Origin: Xenopus tropicalis | Lineage: Eukaryota; Chordata; Amphibia; Anura; Pipidae | DNA: 64,000 nucleotides | Direction of reading: 5' to 3' | Assembly (NCBI RefSeq): GCF_000004195.4 | Contig: NC_030678.2 | Location: 34,825,701-34,889,700, forward strand | Shown: positions 13,509 to 26,800 of the stretch, piece after piece | Layout of the letters: each line of letters begins with the position of its first letter | How positions within the stretch are numbered: position 1 is the first letter of the stretch | Translations under genes and position numbers: made by a program | The notes under the pieces: model-generated | Told to the model about the DNA's origin: nothing | Database searches by the model: none | The model's input: only the letters and a program-made list of their open reading frames with translations

Positions 13509-14006
13509 CTAAAGGAACAGTTCAGTCAATAGATAGGCTGTGCAAAATAACTCATTATAGTTAGGTGGCCAAAAATGTAACCTATAAAGGCTGGAGTCAA
13601 TGGATGTCTAACATAATAGCCAGAACACAACTTATTTCTTTACATCTCTCTAACCTGTCTGCTAACTAACTATACTGAAAACATTTTTATTTTGCACAGC
13701 TAGGGTTGCCACCTGTCCTGTGTTGCCCTGGACAGCTGGTTTTTGGAAGGGTTGTCCGGGCCAAAACTGCCTGCCTGGTTTTCATATTTTGGAAAACCAG
13801 GTAGGACATTCCTAGATTGAGGAGGCGATTGACCAATCTCCAATTGCCATATGATAGGCCTGCCCCATGACCTCACAGCTCCACCCTGTAATGTCACTGT
13901 CCCATTCCTATGATGTCACCACCCACCCCCTGTCTGGCTTCTGGAAAGGGAACGGTGGCAACCCAATGCACAGCCTATTTTCTCAGTGTTACCACTGTTC
14001 CTTTAA
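13509..14006. mobile_element. T2-type MITE carrying a nested hAT MITE
   Basis: Left end CTAAAGGAACAG (TTAA mutated to CTAA) and right end CTGTTCCTTTAA. It is interrupted at 13701-13966 by a hAT element with its own target duplication. Confidence 0.7.
13701..13966. mobile_element. hAT-type MITE nested in a T2 MITE
   Basis: 266 bp, ends TAGGGTTGCCACC and GGTGGCAACCCAA, with a perfect 8-bp target duplication TGCACAGC (13693-13700, 13967-13974). The flanks rejoin into one T2 element (13509-14006). Confidence 0.85.
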
Positions 14007-14399
14007 AGAACAAAGAAAGCCTAAGTCATTATGGGGTGCCAATTTGTTCTAAACCCAGTGCCCCAGGCTTTCTTGGTTCTTTAATGCAGTCTTCTAATCA
14101 CTCACTGAAGAATCTGTTAAGTAAGTGGGGTGACTCTGCATAATGAGTTTCTCACATCATGTCATTGACTTTAAGCATAATAGAATAGCTAAAAGCCATT
14201 ACACGGGGCAATTAATTAGTCAAGAGCAAGTTTTCACTCCCATCAATAGAAGAACTACAGCACACAAGGCTACCCTTATTATTGTACCTATTGTTCCAGG
14301 AATATCTAGGAAAACAAACAAATATTCATCCTGTATTTCACCTGAAACTACGAGCTAACTAGCAATTACTTTTTATATTTATATGTTGTATTTACTGTA

Positions 14400-14730
14400 A
14401 AGGTATGGGATCCCTTATCCAAAAACCCATTATTCAGAAAGCCAGGAACTATGGGAAGGCCATCTCCTATAGAGTTCATTTTAATCAAATTATAAAAAAT
14501 GTAAAAAAAAAAATTTCTCTCTGTAATAATATTCTCTGTAATAATAAAACAGTATCTTGTACTTGATTTCAACTAAGATATAATTCATCTTTATTGGAGG
14601 CAAAACAATCCTTTTAATTTAATGGTTTAATAATTTTTTTAGTAGAAATTATATGATTATCCAAATTACAAAAAACCCCGTATTCAGAAAACCCCAGGTC
14701 CCAAGCATTCTGGATAACATTCCATACCTG
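14400..14730 (+). mobile_element. TA-flanked MITE (CAGGTATGGG family)
   Basis: Forward copy, slightly decayed left end (AAGGTATGGG), TA on both sides. Confidence 0.8.
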
Positions 14731-16616
14731 TATCATCCCCATTTTGTGTTCTATGAATGTACTGAGCTACGTATGTAAGACCGGCTACAGAAATATATAG
14801 ATTTTTTCTAAGCAGAGATGACTGTAATTCTCCCTTGTTCAGTTTCACACTGCTGTAATAGCATCCTCTCCTGGCTAAAGCAGATAATGAATTTTGATTC
14901 ATAATTGTATATTTAAAACTGTATATTCATATTAGGGACAGTCAAACTGCCGACATTCACAGTCGCATTTAGTGCTACAAAGCTTGGACTGTACCTCAAC
15001 AGAAATGAACACAATCAAAATGAGGGGCTCAAATTATTATTATAAACAGCATTATTGTGTTAATATAATTATACATACAGTACTGTTTGAGTACATGTTT
15101 ATGGCGATGGCATTGTCCCTTCAATACTTTGCTCACATCTGGATTCCTTCTTATTCCTGGACTGGACCACAGGCGCACTCTCCAAGCTTTCCTTCTCACT
15201 CACTTTCTACATACTACTGTTAATCTTTTTCTCCAATTCTTCTAATTCTTTTCTTTGTATTCAAATCTTTATTGAATTCACAAAAATAAATCACCTTATA
15301 CAGATTGTTTTCTTGATAATCATTTGGCACGTTTCAAATTATACATTCAATCATTTAGGTCTATTCTTCAAGATCTGTATACAAAAGAACAGTCACGTTT
15401 TTAACAAGGTAAGTAACTTTGGTGCTATGAAATGATTTCTACATTTATACCATCTCTAAGTTGTTATTGGCTTGTCTTAATTGGTAAATGGATAGTTTAC
15501 AGTTTATTTTGTAGGTTTAAGTAGGAGACCCATGGTTGCCAGGTTTCTATGTTCTATTTCTTTTCATATAGAAGTGGGTAATGGTCATGGTATCGGCATA
15601 AAAGGCAAATTGGTTATGTGAGCCGGTCCGACACTGGAAGGGTCAGTCTCAGAATATCAAAGGCATTGTGGGATTTGGAGTCTTGGCTTGAGAAGAACCA
15701 CCTCTTGCTACATTGCTTTAATGATACATGAAGCCAAAACTGGCAGCGCAGAGAACAGAAAGAGACAAGCAACTGCTTTCAGCCATAATTATATTTACAA
15801 ATAACCTTAACATTTGTGTATATTGGAACATTTGTTCAAATCTAATTACTTTCATAGTGCAAAATGTTCTCGTTTTGAGCATTTGGCTGGAGTTTTCCTA
15901 TTTAACCTTTTGCCTGCCAGGGTTTGTGTTTAGATCAAAGCACAAAACCTCCCCTAAAAATAAAAAATCTATGAAGCTGGAAGTCAAGTCGCTGACAGGC
16001 GGCGCTGTACTGTGGCTAATGTAGGCGGTGCCCTATCTACCACAGCAGCGTTGGGTATACTCTGGCTAACAGATCAGGTTTGCCTGAAATGATATGTTTG
16101 GTACAAGGTACAAGCTTTAGGAAAGCATTCATATCCCTTCCATGTAGGGGAAAAAAACATATGTTGCTGAGTGGTGGGGACGACCCAATGCCTTGAAGAG
16201 CCCGAGAGTGTCGAGGGGCCCTACCATAGTTTGGTACCCACAGCTCTATTTAAGTATTATTTTTTCTCCATTGAATGACACAACCAGGAAAATATTGAAA
16301 AATCTGAAGAAAATTGAAAGCTGAAAAATTTGAGCTGCTGGGAATCCTTCAGCATATTGTTCCTCAGTACCATATTTGATAAATTTGCCTCTAATTTTCA
16401 ATGATAAAGGCCATTTTAAAGCTTAAAGTTGCAATAATAAACACATAAGCAGTTTGTAATTTTTGCATGATTACTCTGTACAAATACGTTAGTGGGGATT
16501 ATAGGCAGATAGGGGTGTACTTTTTTCCTATAAAAACAATCAGCGCACCAGAGGTCACCCCTTTAGATTAGAGGAATGGAGCTTCCATTTGAAGCAGCGT
16601 AGGGGGTTTTATCACG

Positions 16617-16890
16617 GTCAGGGCAGTGAGGTTGGGGAATGCCCTTCCTAGTGATGTGGTAATGGCAGATTCTGTTAATGCCTATAAGAGGGGCCTGGAT
16701 GAGTTCTTGAACAATCAGAATATCCAAGGCTATTGTGATACTAATATCTACAGTTAGTACTAGTGGTTGTATTTATAGTTTATGTATGTGAGTGTATAGA
16801 TTGGTAGGTGTGGGTTAGGTGTGCTGGGTTTACTTGGATGGGTTGAACTTGACTCTGGTCTTTTTTTAACCCTATGTAACTATGTAACCA
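16617..16890 (+). mobile_element. 3' end of a Rex1/CR1-like LINE
   Basis: Matches the region downstream of the reverse transcriptase in the family seen at 5590-6850. It encodes a degenerate GLDEFLNNQ-like C-terminus followed by a tail ending AACCCTATGTAACTATGTAAC-type repeats. No transposition genes remain. Confidence 0.4.
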
Positions 16891-17483
16891 TTCCATAACA
16901 GCATTGATAGTAGTGATCAGGACTGGGGGCTCCCAGTGCAATATAGCCTCTGGGGGGGGGGGCCTTATTTCATTCTTCCTTTAGCACATTGTTGAATCTC
17001 TCTCTATTTATATATATATACTGTATATATAATAAAAATAATCAAATAGCAAACATTTTATAATATAAAATGACCAGACTTCACACTCTGTACAAATGTA
17101 TTATGTTTTTATTGTTACAATACTTAATGATGTATTTGCATTAGTAACATGTAGCTCATTGAGCTCTGAAACCTAGGGCACCTAGATATTTCACCCAATA
17201 CTGATAGAGCCATTAAAATGTTTACATTATTTTTCTTAAATAAATACAAGTGAGATACTTGCCCTGATACAAAAAATTAAGTTCTTAGAGAGAACTTTTT
17301 ACACTCTTGCCTGCTGGGTATTGCCCTTATTAACAGTACTATTAACTGATAAGGTCCCCAATTAAAAGCTTTGCAGAGCAGAGTGAGATGCTACCTTGAC
17401 TATTCTGTAGGCCGGTAGGGTACTCGGCCCATCTGCTTATAGTCACAGGGTGGGCACGGCTTGTGCGTATTCACGGACACTAG

Positions 17484-17639
17484 AGAGTCTGAACTGTCAA
17501 TCTGTGGATTCTGGCAGAAGTCAGTGGGGCTGCTGTAAGATGCCATAAAGAATCACTGTTTATTGGGCTGATGGGGGACTGTTTGAGTCTCTTGGTAGTT
17601 GAAATGCCAGGGTCTATTTTGAATTCCAGTCTGAACCTG
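17484..17639 (-). mobile_element. hAT-type MITE in the slc13a2 3' region
   Basis: About 156 bp matching 22871-23026 in reverse orientation, including the TTTGAATTCCAGTCTG end. It begins 85 bases after the slc13a2 stop codon and carries an AATAAA on the gene's sense strand. Confidence 0.7.
17559..17564 (-). terminator. Candidate poly(A) signal of slc13a2
   Basis: AATAAA on the minus strand 160 bases after the slc13a2 stop codon. It lies inside a small hAT-type MITE (about 17484-17639), so the transposon would supply the signal. A second AATAAA lies at 17108-17113. Which one is used cannot be told from sequence. Confidence 0.35.
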
Positions 17640-17724
17640 TGCCACATCCACCACTTTATCATACTTCTGAGGCTCCTTGGCATCCAGTTAAACACAACTG
17701 GCCATTAACAGTCCATTACAAATG

Positions 17725-17853
17725 CTAAGGCTGCCCTGTGGAGTTTGCCCAGGATGGAAATGTGCCCAAGTCGAACATGTAAAATCCCCAGCTGTTAATG
17801 GCCAGTGTTATAGTCAGCACACCCAGAATGTTGAGCAGTAGTCCTGCCTTTGC
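17725..17853 (-). CDS. slc13a2: slc13a2 exon 12 (terminal coding exon)
   Basis: Too short for most ORF listings, and found by reading the minus strand downstream of exon 11. Acceptor AATACAG, then 42 codons and TAG. Encodes [20 protein letters not shown] and [20 protein letters not shown], then QP. The C-terminal NST sequon is a likely extracellular N-glycosylation site, as in mammalian SLC13A2. Confidence 0.94.
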   Translation of the reverse strand, partial: AKAGLLLNILGVLTITLAINSWGFYMFDLGTFPSWANSTGQP

Positions 17854-20800
17854 CTGTATTTGGGATACAAAATATTAAATGAGTAATGATAACTGCTTAT
17901 AGAGATTAAACATCATTAAAGGGGAACTCTGGCTTCTGAACCAAAACTTGCCCCACATAACGCAGAAACCCCTAATATACCTATCACTGTAATATTTTCC
18001 TTCAAAATGCATGAATAAATACCATTTTTATATGCTGAAACCCAGCTGCAAAACAGTTCTTCTCTTTCTATATAATCCTGGTAGGGAAGGAGGTACTAAA
18101 ACACTGATGTTGAAAATTGTAACAACCTCTATACAGACAGCATGCAGGAACTACATAACCCACAATGCATTGCACTGTGATTTTACTTTCCTTATTGACA
18201 TCACGTGTGCAGGGAATTGTGGGATTGGGAGGATGCAGGCTGAAGGCAGGCTGAGGACAGTCGACTATGGTTACATTTTTTTTGAGTCACAAAGTAGTCA
18301 GCCAGATCAGCAGGAGAACAGGGGGCCAGGCTTAGGGGACTGTTCTAAACCATATTATTACACTTAAAACCATGAAACGGCTGCATATTTTTAAATTGAT
18401 GTATATTGCATAGTTGCTTGAAATTATGTTTTTAAGTTGTGTTTTGGTGCAGTTTCCCTGTAAACATGAAATGAATATTACAAAGTGGCTCTGAATTGAA
18501 ATTCTGTGAGGTGTTCATTATTAAACCCAATAAAAAAATCAACCCAATCGGTCTGAGCCTTCCATATTTGTTTGCACAAACTAGCGAAAAGAACATCTGG
18601 CCTTGGATGCCGAATATCATCAAAGGCTATGGGGTAGTTTGCAAATGCACCCCTAAGTGTGGCTGCTCTAAGATGGATGCAATGGAGAGGGCATATTGAT
18701 GTAATTTATTCAGGCACTTGTGTCCAAACACGCTCCTGCACTTATATGGCTGCCATTGCATCCATCCTGCCTCTGCTGGGGGAACAATGGAGCTACTGCC
18801 ACCTTGCACCTGGGGTAACTCAAGTCCCACAGGGGGCTGGGCCAGTTGGTGCACCATACCTTGTATGTCTTCTAAGGGAGTGTTCTAGTCACTAGGCGTG
18901 AATGGAGGCCAGATTACAAACACAGTCCCTGCACCTCACTTGGCCAAACATTCCAAGTACATATATGTACATCGGGTGCAGGAAATGTGCCTACAATGTG
19001 GCTACAGTCCAACCACAGTTGCTTCTCCATTATGTGACAGAATCTGTATTCATCCCATGTTCACGGTGAACCCACCTCATCTAGGAATGTATCTTTGTAT
19101 GTTTAAAGTGGATGTAAGAGCACTTATTTAAAAAGTCTTAAGGTATAAGAAGTTAGGGAGGAGGAAATTGTGGCAGTGATAAAATTAATTTCATTGAAAT
19201 GAATATATATTTATAAAGTAAGTAAAACAAGAAAATATGGGCTTGTCATTCAATTTGGCAGCAAGAGTATCTTGCGGCTCAGTGAAACTAATCAGTGCCA
19301 GCACTGTGACGGCATAGGGGCACCCTCTACTGGGCAGGGAACATCGCCACACCTAAAACAGACATTACACGGCAGTCACTTCCATCATGACTGAAACAGC
19401 ATATGGGTAAACAGATATCTTTTGCAGTAGGTATAGTGATTTGTTTTAAAAACTGCTTACCATGTCGATAACCTTGAGCTGCCCATAAGAGAAGGCAATG
19501 GCATTGGGTGGCGTTGCAACTGGCAGCATAAAAGCCAAGGAGGCCGATAGTGTGCATGGAAGCATGATATACAGTGGGTTCAGATGGATTGCTTTGGCCT
19601 AAAGGAAAGAAGCAACACAAGTTATGAGATCTAAGGCAATACCATAAACTTATATATATATATATATATAGCTTGTATAAAAAGACTACATGGGCAGAAT
19701 GACTACTACATATCCCATAATGCACCCTGGGTTCTTTAGTCTACATCAGTGTAGGTTAGAAATGGTGCCACTGAGGGGCTTGAGTATAAAGGCTTTTAAT
19801 GATGTTTTGGCTCTTCAGTGATTGCACAGTGATTAACAAGAAGTTAGCCCAATATAAATGTAGTAAAACAAACACATTTTCTGTTTTGCTATACGAGATA
19901 ATGTGCCAATACAATATAAAAAATAAAGGCTGTTTTGTGACTTCTAATATTTTATTTTACTGTAGTGGGGAAAATATGCCCCGTACAGGTATTGGACCCC
20001 TTATCCGGAAACCCATTATCCAGAAAGTTCCGAATTATGGAAAGGCCATCTCCCAGACTCCATTATAATCAAATAATTCACATTTTTAAAAATGATTTCC
20101 TTTTTCTCTGTAATAATAAAACAGTACCTGTACTTGATCCCAACTAAGATATAATTAATGCTTATTGGAGCCAAAACAATCCTGTTGGGTTTAATTACTG
20201 TTTAAATAATTTTATTAGCAGACTTATGGTACGAGATACAAATTACGGAAAGACGCCTTATCCGGAAAACCCCAGGTCCAGAGCATTCTGGATAATGGGT
20301 CCCATACCCATCTCTGGATAATGAGAAGTTCATCACTCAAGTTCATCACCACTTAATTTTAATCAAATAATTTAAAATTCTCAAAATTATTTCCTTTGTC
20401 TCTGTAATAATAAAATAGTACCTTGTACTTGATCCCAACTAATAAATAATTAATCCTTATAGCTTTTAAAACAATCCTATTGGGTTTATTTGATGTTTAA
20501 AGTAGACAAAGTACAGAGATCGTAATTACAAAAAGATCCCTTATCCATAAAAAACCCCAGGTCCCAAGCATTCTGGATAACTGATCCCATATCTTTATCA
20601 ACTATCTCTGCACTTCCAATGTTGGTGTGCCAGGGCAATGGTAATAATATGCAGCCTGGTTTGGATCTGTTTATAAATAAGCCACAGGATGTGAGGTATT
20701 GCAATAGTAGTGATAGGACCCAGCTACGTGCCTAGTCAGTATATGGACTGGCGCCCCAAAATGTAGGCAGACACATTCCTGATTTAGGCAAGAGAGCTGA

Positions 20801-23800
20801 TGAGGGGCAAGTAATACTGAAATCTGACTCTGAGTGGTGTTGCCAGGACCTTACCATGGATGCTAGGATGGGTAAGAATAGGGTTGTGGTCGCCACATTG
20901 CTAGTGCACTCAGTGAATGTAGCCACGAGTAGGCACAGAATTAGAGCAATAGCTGCAGGGGGTATGCTTTGCAGAGGGGTCAGCTTTTCTCCAAGCCATA
21001 ATGACAAACCTGATTCCTAAAATCAAAACAGAAGTTGATTAGAGTCTACTTAAAACATCTTTTTATCCAGCAAACTGCATTAGGCCATTAATGGGCCGTT
21101 GCCCCTTACCTGTGATGTTAGCAAGTTGTTAAACAGGTTTAAAAATCAATAGCACTTTTATAATACTTATACATGCTTAGATGTGCTCCCACAACTTCCC
21201 TCTAGCCTAGAGTGCCCTATATTTTTTTAGTTCAGCCCCCCTTGGAGGTTCAAAATTCGTTTTGGATCCCACATATAAACATATACAAATCAAAAAATGC
21301 AGGGCATTCCACTTAGAAGTAAGGAGGTTCCAACTAAATATTCAGAAATGGAGTTTTAGAGATAGAGCTGTGGACTTCTCTTGTTAAAGTGGATGTACTC
21401 TCAGGTACATTATATAGCTTCAAGAAGGGGTTGGATGGATTTTTAGCAAGTGAGGGAATACAGGGCTATGGGAGATAGCTCTCAGTACAAGTGAGGGAAT
21501 ACAGGGTTATGGGAGATAGCTCTCAGTACAAGTGAGGGATACAGGGTTATAGGAGATAGCTCTTAGTACAAGTGAGGGAATACAGGGGTATGGGAGATAG
21601 CTCTTAGTACAAGTGAGGGAATACAGGGTTATGGGAGATAGCTCTTAGTACAAGTTGATCCAGGGACTGGTCCGATTGCCATCTTGGATTCAGAAAGGCC
21701 TGTCTCTCTCCCCAGCTCATTCTGCCATATTATTATCACCACCCTCTGCAAATGAGCAAGAAGGTAGGCAGCCGAGCAAGTGAAGTGGGGACTGCATGTC
21801 ATACCCCCAACTGGAGATATTTCTTGTTGGGCCTTTAAAGGTACACCACAGCTGAAAGCAAATATCTGATTGGCTTTTAGCATTACTGGCCTGGGACAAA
21901 CCATCTCATTTAATTGCAGAACCTCTTCTATGCCTTACCTCACTGCCCTTCGCAAGGGCAAAACCTCCTCCCAGCAGAATTACAATGTTCCAAGGCATTT
22001 TCTCGTTCACAGTTTTCCAGTCAAGCAAAGCTGGTGGTACTCTGAACTTTGGCTTCATTCCTGGGGACAAATCCAAAAACCAATGTTCAATTCTCATTAA
22101 GAAAAAAGTAGACAGGTTCAAAGTAACTCTTATTCACCAATATTACATTATAAAGAAAAAAAATTATATTGAATAGGAAACCTGGATTTCTCCAACTGTT
22201 GCACTATTCTAGTTCCCAGTCTCCCCTACTAATCGTCTACATTTTGGTTCACCTTCATATTGATGATAACAAGAAATACTCGTTTAGTAGCACAGCAGCC
22301 TCCTCCCACTACACCATATTAAACTCTCTCCCATATTTCAAGAGAACATCACACAGTTCTACAAGAACCAGAACCAGAAGCTGGAAAAAATATAGGAAGG
22401 CATATTAACTGTAGATTAGGGCAGTCCCCATTCTTACAGGCAGAGGAAAGCACAGGAGAATACTGCTGGAGAGAATGAGGGACATTTGCAGTGCCAGATG
22501 GGTCCCCAAAGCTGCTTCTCCTGCATTCCAGTGCTTCGGGTAATGCAGGCAAACTATTGATTTATTCAGTGATGCTGATCTAACAAAATCAATCTTAACC
22601 CTTAAATTCTGCATAAATATGTATACACACACAAATATACAGAAAATTAGACATGTTCACTGTTGTTGACGCATTCCAAAATAGGAAAATGAGGCTTATG
22701 GAGTCATAAATTCAGGTCTAGGGTCAAGAGGAATTTCTCTACGGTTGTATAGATAAGGGGCTGAAAAGTCTATGGCCATTTTAACTGGAATTTTTATTAG
22801 CCCCAGACAGGTGATGAAGAAGGGCAGTACAGCAAATTTTCCTAGAAGTCATAAAAGCAAATGAATGCAACAGGTCCGGACTGGGATTCAAAATAGGCTC
22901 AGGCATTTCAAGTACACAGAGACCCAAAAAGCCCCACCCAGGTCCAACAAACAGTGACTGTCTATGGCATCTTACAGCAGCCCCTCCGGTATTTGCCAGA
23001 ATCCATTGATTGCCAGTCTGGGCCTGGAATGCAATGCTCTTTTTTTGAATATGTCCAGTTATTTCAAAAGCTAGAATACCTTGTCTGTCCTCTATTGGCC
23101 CCTGCATCAAGCAGAACACATTAGATTACATTTTATACAAATGTTTTTTGTGCACCAAGGAAGAATATGTTTGAAGGTGGAGCTAATTGTATTCGCTCCC
23201 AATGTAATGCAAGTAGAGAAATCTGGATATGGCATCATTAGAAATGATCTTCAGGAGATCTAATCCTAATATACAAACCTTCTGTCTGGTAAAAGTCCCT
23301 GAAAGGTGCTTTATGTGTCTTAAATAATCATCACTGTCCTAGTTACTGACTGCATTCATTTTCCAATATGCCCTACAAAAATGTAGAAGGAGTAGCAAAG
23401 AGATAGAATGACTAAACTGTAACTGAAGGAGGGCTGGTATGAACTATATAAATCTGATTCCACATTCACAGTATAAGTACCACAGGGTGGGTATTCCTGC
23501 ATTGGGGTCTATCAAACCTTCACCTGTGTTCAGTGGCTTAAAGGAGAAGGAAAGTCATTTTGGCATTTTACTGCCAATAGATTTGCCACATTAGTGCCAC
23601 CTAGAACAATATATTTATTCTGCAGAAAGCATTACCATACCTGAGTAAACAGTTTTAGAACTGCTTAAGACAGCAGCTGCCATTTTAAGTAGCTTCCCTA
23701 CTGCTCCATCTCTAGCCGTGTTTACAAAAAAGGAGACTCAGTGCAGCATTACTGTGCTTATGACTGTATTTACATAGACCTTTCTGATAAAGCTTACTTA

Positions 23801-26800
23801 GTTTTTACCTTTCCTTCTCCTTTAACATGGCCATGCCTGGACTGTGAAGTCTGGCAAATGCCATAGACAGTCAGTATTTTGTTGGCTGGTGGGCTGTTTG
23901 GGCCTCTATGTACTTGCATTGCTAGGGCCTATATTGAATCTCAGTCCAGACCTGAACATGGCTAATGAAGTAGGTAGTAAGAAGCTCATGGCATAAACCA
24001 ATGGTTAAATAAGACCATTATTATAACTTAACTTACTTATCTTATACTATACTTATCAACAATTCTAAATCTATGGCACTCAATATACTTACGTCTTTAA
24101 AGAAGAAAGAAAGGTAAAAACTAAGTAAGCTTTATCAGAAAGGTCTATGTAAATACAGCCACAAGCACTCACAGAAATGCTGCACTTAGTTCTCTGTCAA
24201 AAGATTTCTTGTGTCTGTAATTCATGTGCCAGAGACACGCAGCTCTCAGCTCTCTCCTCTCTCCTGCTCCCCCCTCCCTCAAGAATGCTAAGAACTCACT
24301 CCCCCCCTTAGGAATGTGGATCTGAGCCAATCAGCAGGAAGCTGACTCATAGTCTTACAAACTGAGCATTAACACTTGGTCTCGGTGCAGGATTGAGGCA
24401 TTATGGGAACTTTCTTTAGACAGCTCAGGGTTTTTTCTTCCTGTTTGGCTTCTGATCATCTGAACAGGTGAAATATGGGGAGACATAAGGGCACTATTGA
24501 GAGAACTGAAGGTATGCCTGCAGCTTGAGATTAACTCTTTATTAGCCTTTCCTTCTCCTTTAATATGTCTTACATTGTGTGACAGGTTAAAGTAGAAGTA
24601 CAAAGCACGCATGGGCTTTATCTGTTTTCATAATGGAAGATCCTATCTTGTGCTTTATCGCTCAGTAGAGATTACAGTTTTACAGAATGATAGTATTTCT
24701 GCCTGGTAAGCAAGCTTTTATCAGCCATGTCTGTTTTATAATTCATTTATTAGCTAAACTGGCATTTTGTAAAGTGATGTGAGGAGTCAGGGGACATAAA
24801 ATCTGCCAGCCCAGGTCTTGTTTTTATACTGCCTGTTGTAGATCTGTTGATATTAATACAGCACTGAAGGCACTAAGCCAATCAGACTGAGTCATTTATA
24901 CGTAGCTCAACAACAGCCAAAAATGTTTGCCACCTTCACTAATCATAACTTTCCCTTTTCGTGCGCACAATCCAGAAGGCACCAAACCAAAGTTCACTTC
25001 AGTAGAAGCTCAAGCCATAGTTCCTAGAACATTGCTGATGTCATTGATTTCAAAATATCTAATGGGGAAATGGGAATTTGTTGTTTTATGAGTGAAGTGT
25101 ATTTTTTCCATAATACTTTCCTGGTTACAGATGATCATCACATTTTAATTAGTACCCAATCATGTAGAAACCATTCAAAGAACCATTGAAAGACTAATGT
25201 CCCACCATGTTCTTCAGGGAGCTTTTGTAATTTTAGCTTTAGCTAAGATGCAATTTAGCTTATTAGTTTGCTATACTGACAATCCATTTCCATAAAAAAC
25301 ACATTCCTTATTCCCTAGAAAACTGCATAGACAGAGAGAAAGATATAGGCTATCTATATACTTTCATTAACCTGGGTGTGCCTGTTTCACCCACATGGAC
25401 ACTGTCATCAAATTACATTATTCATATTTATGACTGTAAACTAGGGTTGTGTTCAATCCAGAATCTGGTTCAACAATCAGCATTATTTCCTGGATTCAGT
25501 CAATCTAATGCATTAGTGTTCAGCCAAACTAAATACAAGTCTTAATTTTTAAAGCTCTGAAAAACTGAAGGCAATACATTTTATTTAAAAAAATGTTCAA
25601 ACATCTAATGCTATTAAAGTCTCCCTATCTTCATAAAACTAGGAGGGCTGCCAATAGGGAAAGTGATGGAAGGAATGGCTAAAGGTGAAGCAGAATAACA
25701 GGGGCAGACGATAGAGAATGAGTAGATAGGACACTAATAATAAGAGGAGAACATAAAGAGGCATACCAAAGAAGAAGGATGCAGAATCAAAGCTTCAGAG
25801 ATGGGGTAGTAGAGTTTATAAACCCTAGATACGTCTTATTGGTTGCCATGGATTACAAGACCTTGTGCAAACTTTGCATCTTTTATTAGATTTTTCTGGA
25901 GCAGCAAGCATTGCAGCAAGTGGGAACGTTGATCTGATCAGCAGCCACAGGACCACCCTGCGGCACAACGGTACTGTGGACATATTTGAGGAAGCCTCAG
26001 ATCTAAAGAATTACCTGGCTTCTCTGTATCTGTATCTTCTCTGTACTTGAAAGAAGGTAACTCCGATGGGAAGAAAAACATCATGAGGGACACAAATATG
26101 GCGACAGTGGCATCTGTGACCATTCTGGCAGATCAAACAAGAAAGAAGAGTTATTAGATTTTTTTTCATTTGTCTTTGATAAATTTCCCTCTATTCCTGA
26201 CTCTGGAATAATTTTATAACACGCAAAAGTCAGACTTACTCTTTGCCATCTTTGTTAAAACTGATGGTTGCCCATCCTGGCATGAATCCGGGCTCCCTTG
26301 TAAACCACAGCAGCACCAGAAGTATAAATAGCACCAGCACAGATATTTCAGCAAATGTCATGGCGCCCAACTTTTTGTGCTCCCCAGAAATGATTTTAAA
26401 AGCTCTCTTCTCCTTTTCCTTTTGTTCTGAATTCCCACCGCACCCAAAATTCTTTTTAAAGCTTAAAAAAAAGCAAGACCACATTTAGCTCAATAAGGAA
26501 TATTTTGCATGACCAAGAAGACCTTTACTTTCTTAATTATCTTTTTTTTTCTTTCTTTATTATCAAACAGCAATTATACAATACGAACGGGTGGTGCTGT
26601 CTACTACAGATAACCATATAATAAATGTATCTAGGTTATAAACACCTATGAATCGTGTCTATTATAAAGATTGCTTACGTATATATGTATATTATATGTT
26701 AGGGCTTGATTATACCTGCCAAAATAGGGTGCAAAATTTGAAAATCAAATTCAAGCTGGCATAGCCTCCACCATGCCTCACCCTCAGTGCCTGTGCAGGT

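Larger units (their letters stand above)
1..17724. other. Intergenic region downstream of slc13a2
   Basis: Apart from the mobile elements listed, I see no exon, RNA gene or conserved coding stretch. Short frames here are chance or lie in repeats. Segments with nothing recognised: 401-2025, 2711-4262, 4520-5589, 6860-8121, 10780-11474, 14731-16616 and 16891-17483. Confidence 0.6.

Noticed and set aside
15728..16024. Plus-strand ORF of 98 codons
   Set aside because: No recognisable domain, no splice context, and AT-rich surroundings. Treated as chance.
18432..18857. Overlapping ORFs in slc13a2 intron 11
   Set aside because: They lie between proven exons 11 and 12 and match no transporter sequence. 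Likely repeat-derived.
21449..21653. Regularly repeated 41-bp units as a CRISPR array
   Set aside because: The units are contiguous with no distinct spacers, and the DNA is a vertebrate intron.
26451..26461. Alternative exon 7 acceptor AAAAAG ten bases inside
   Set aside because: It would shift the frame. The upstream acceptor reproduces the family sequence FNFKKNFG.
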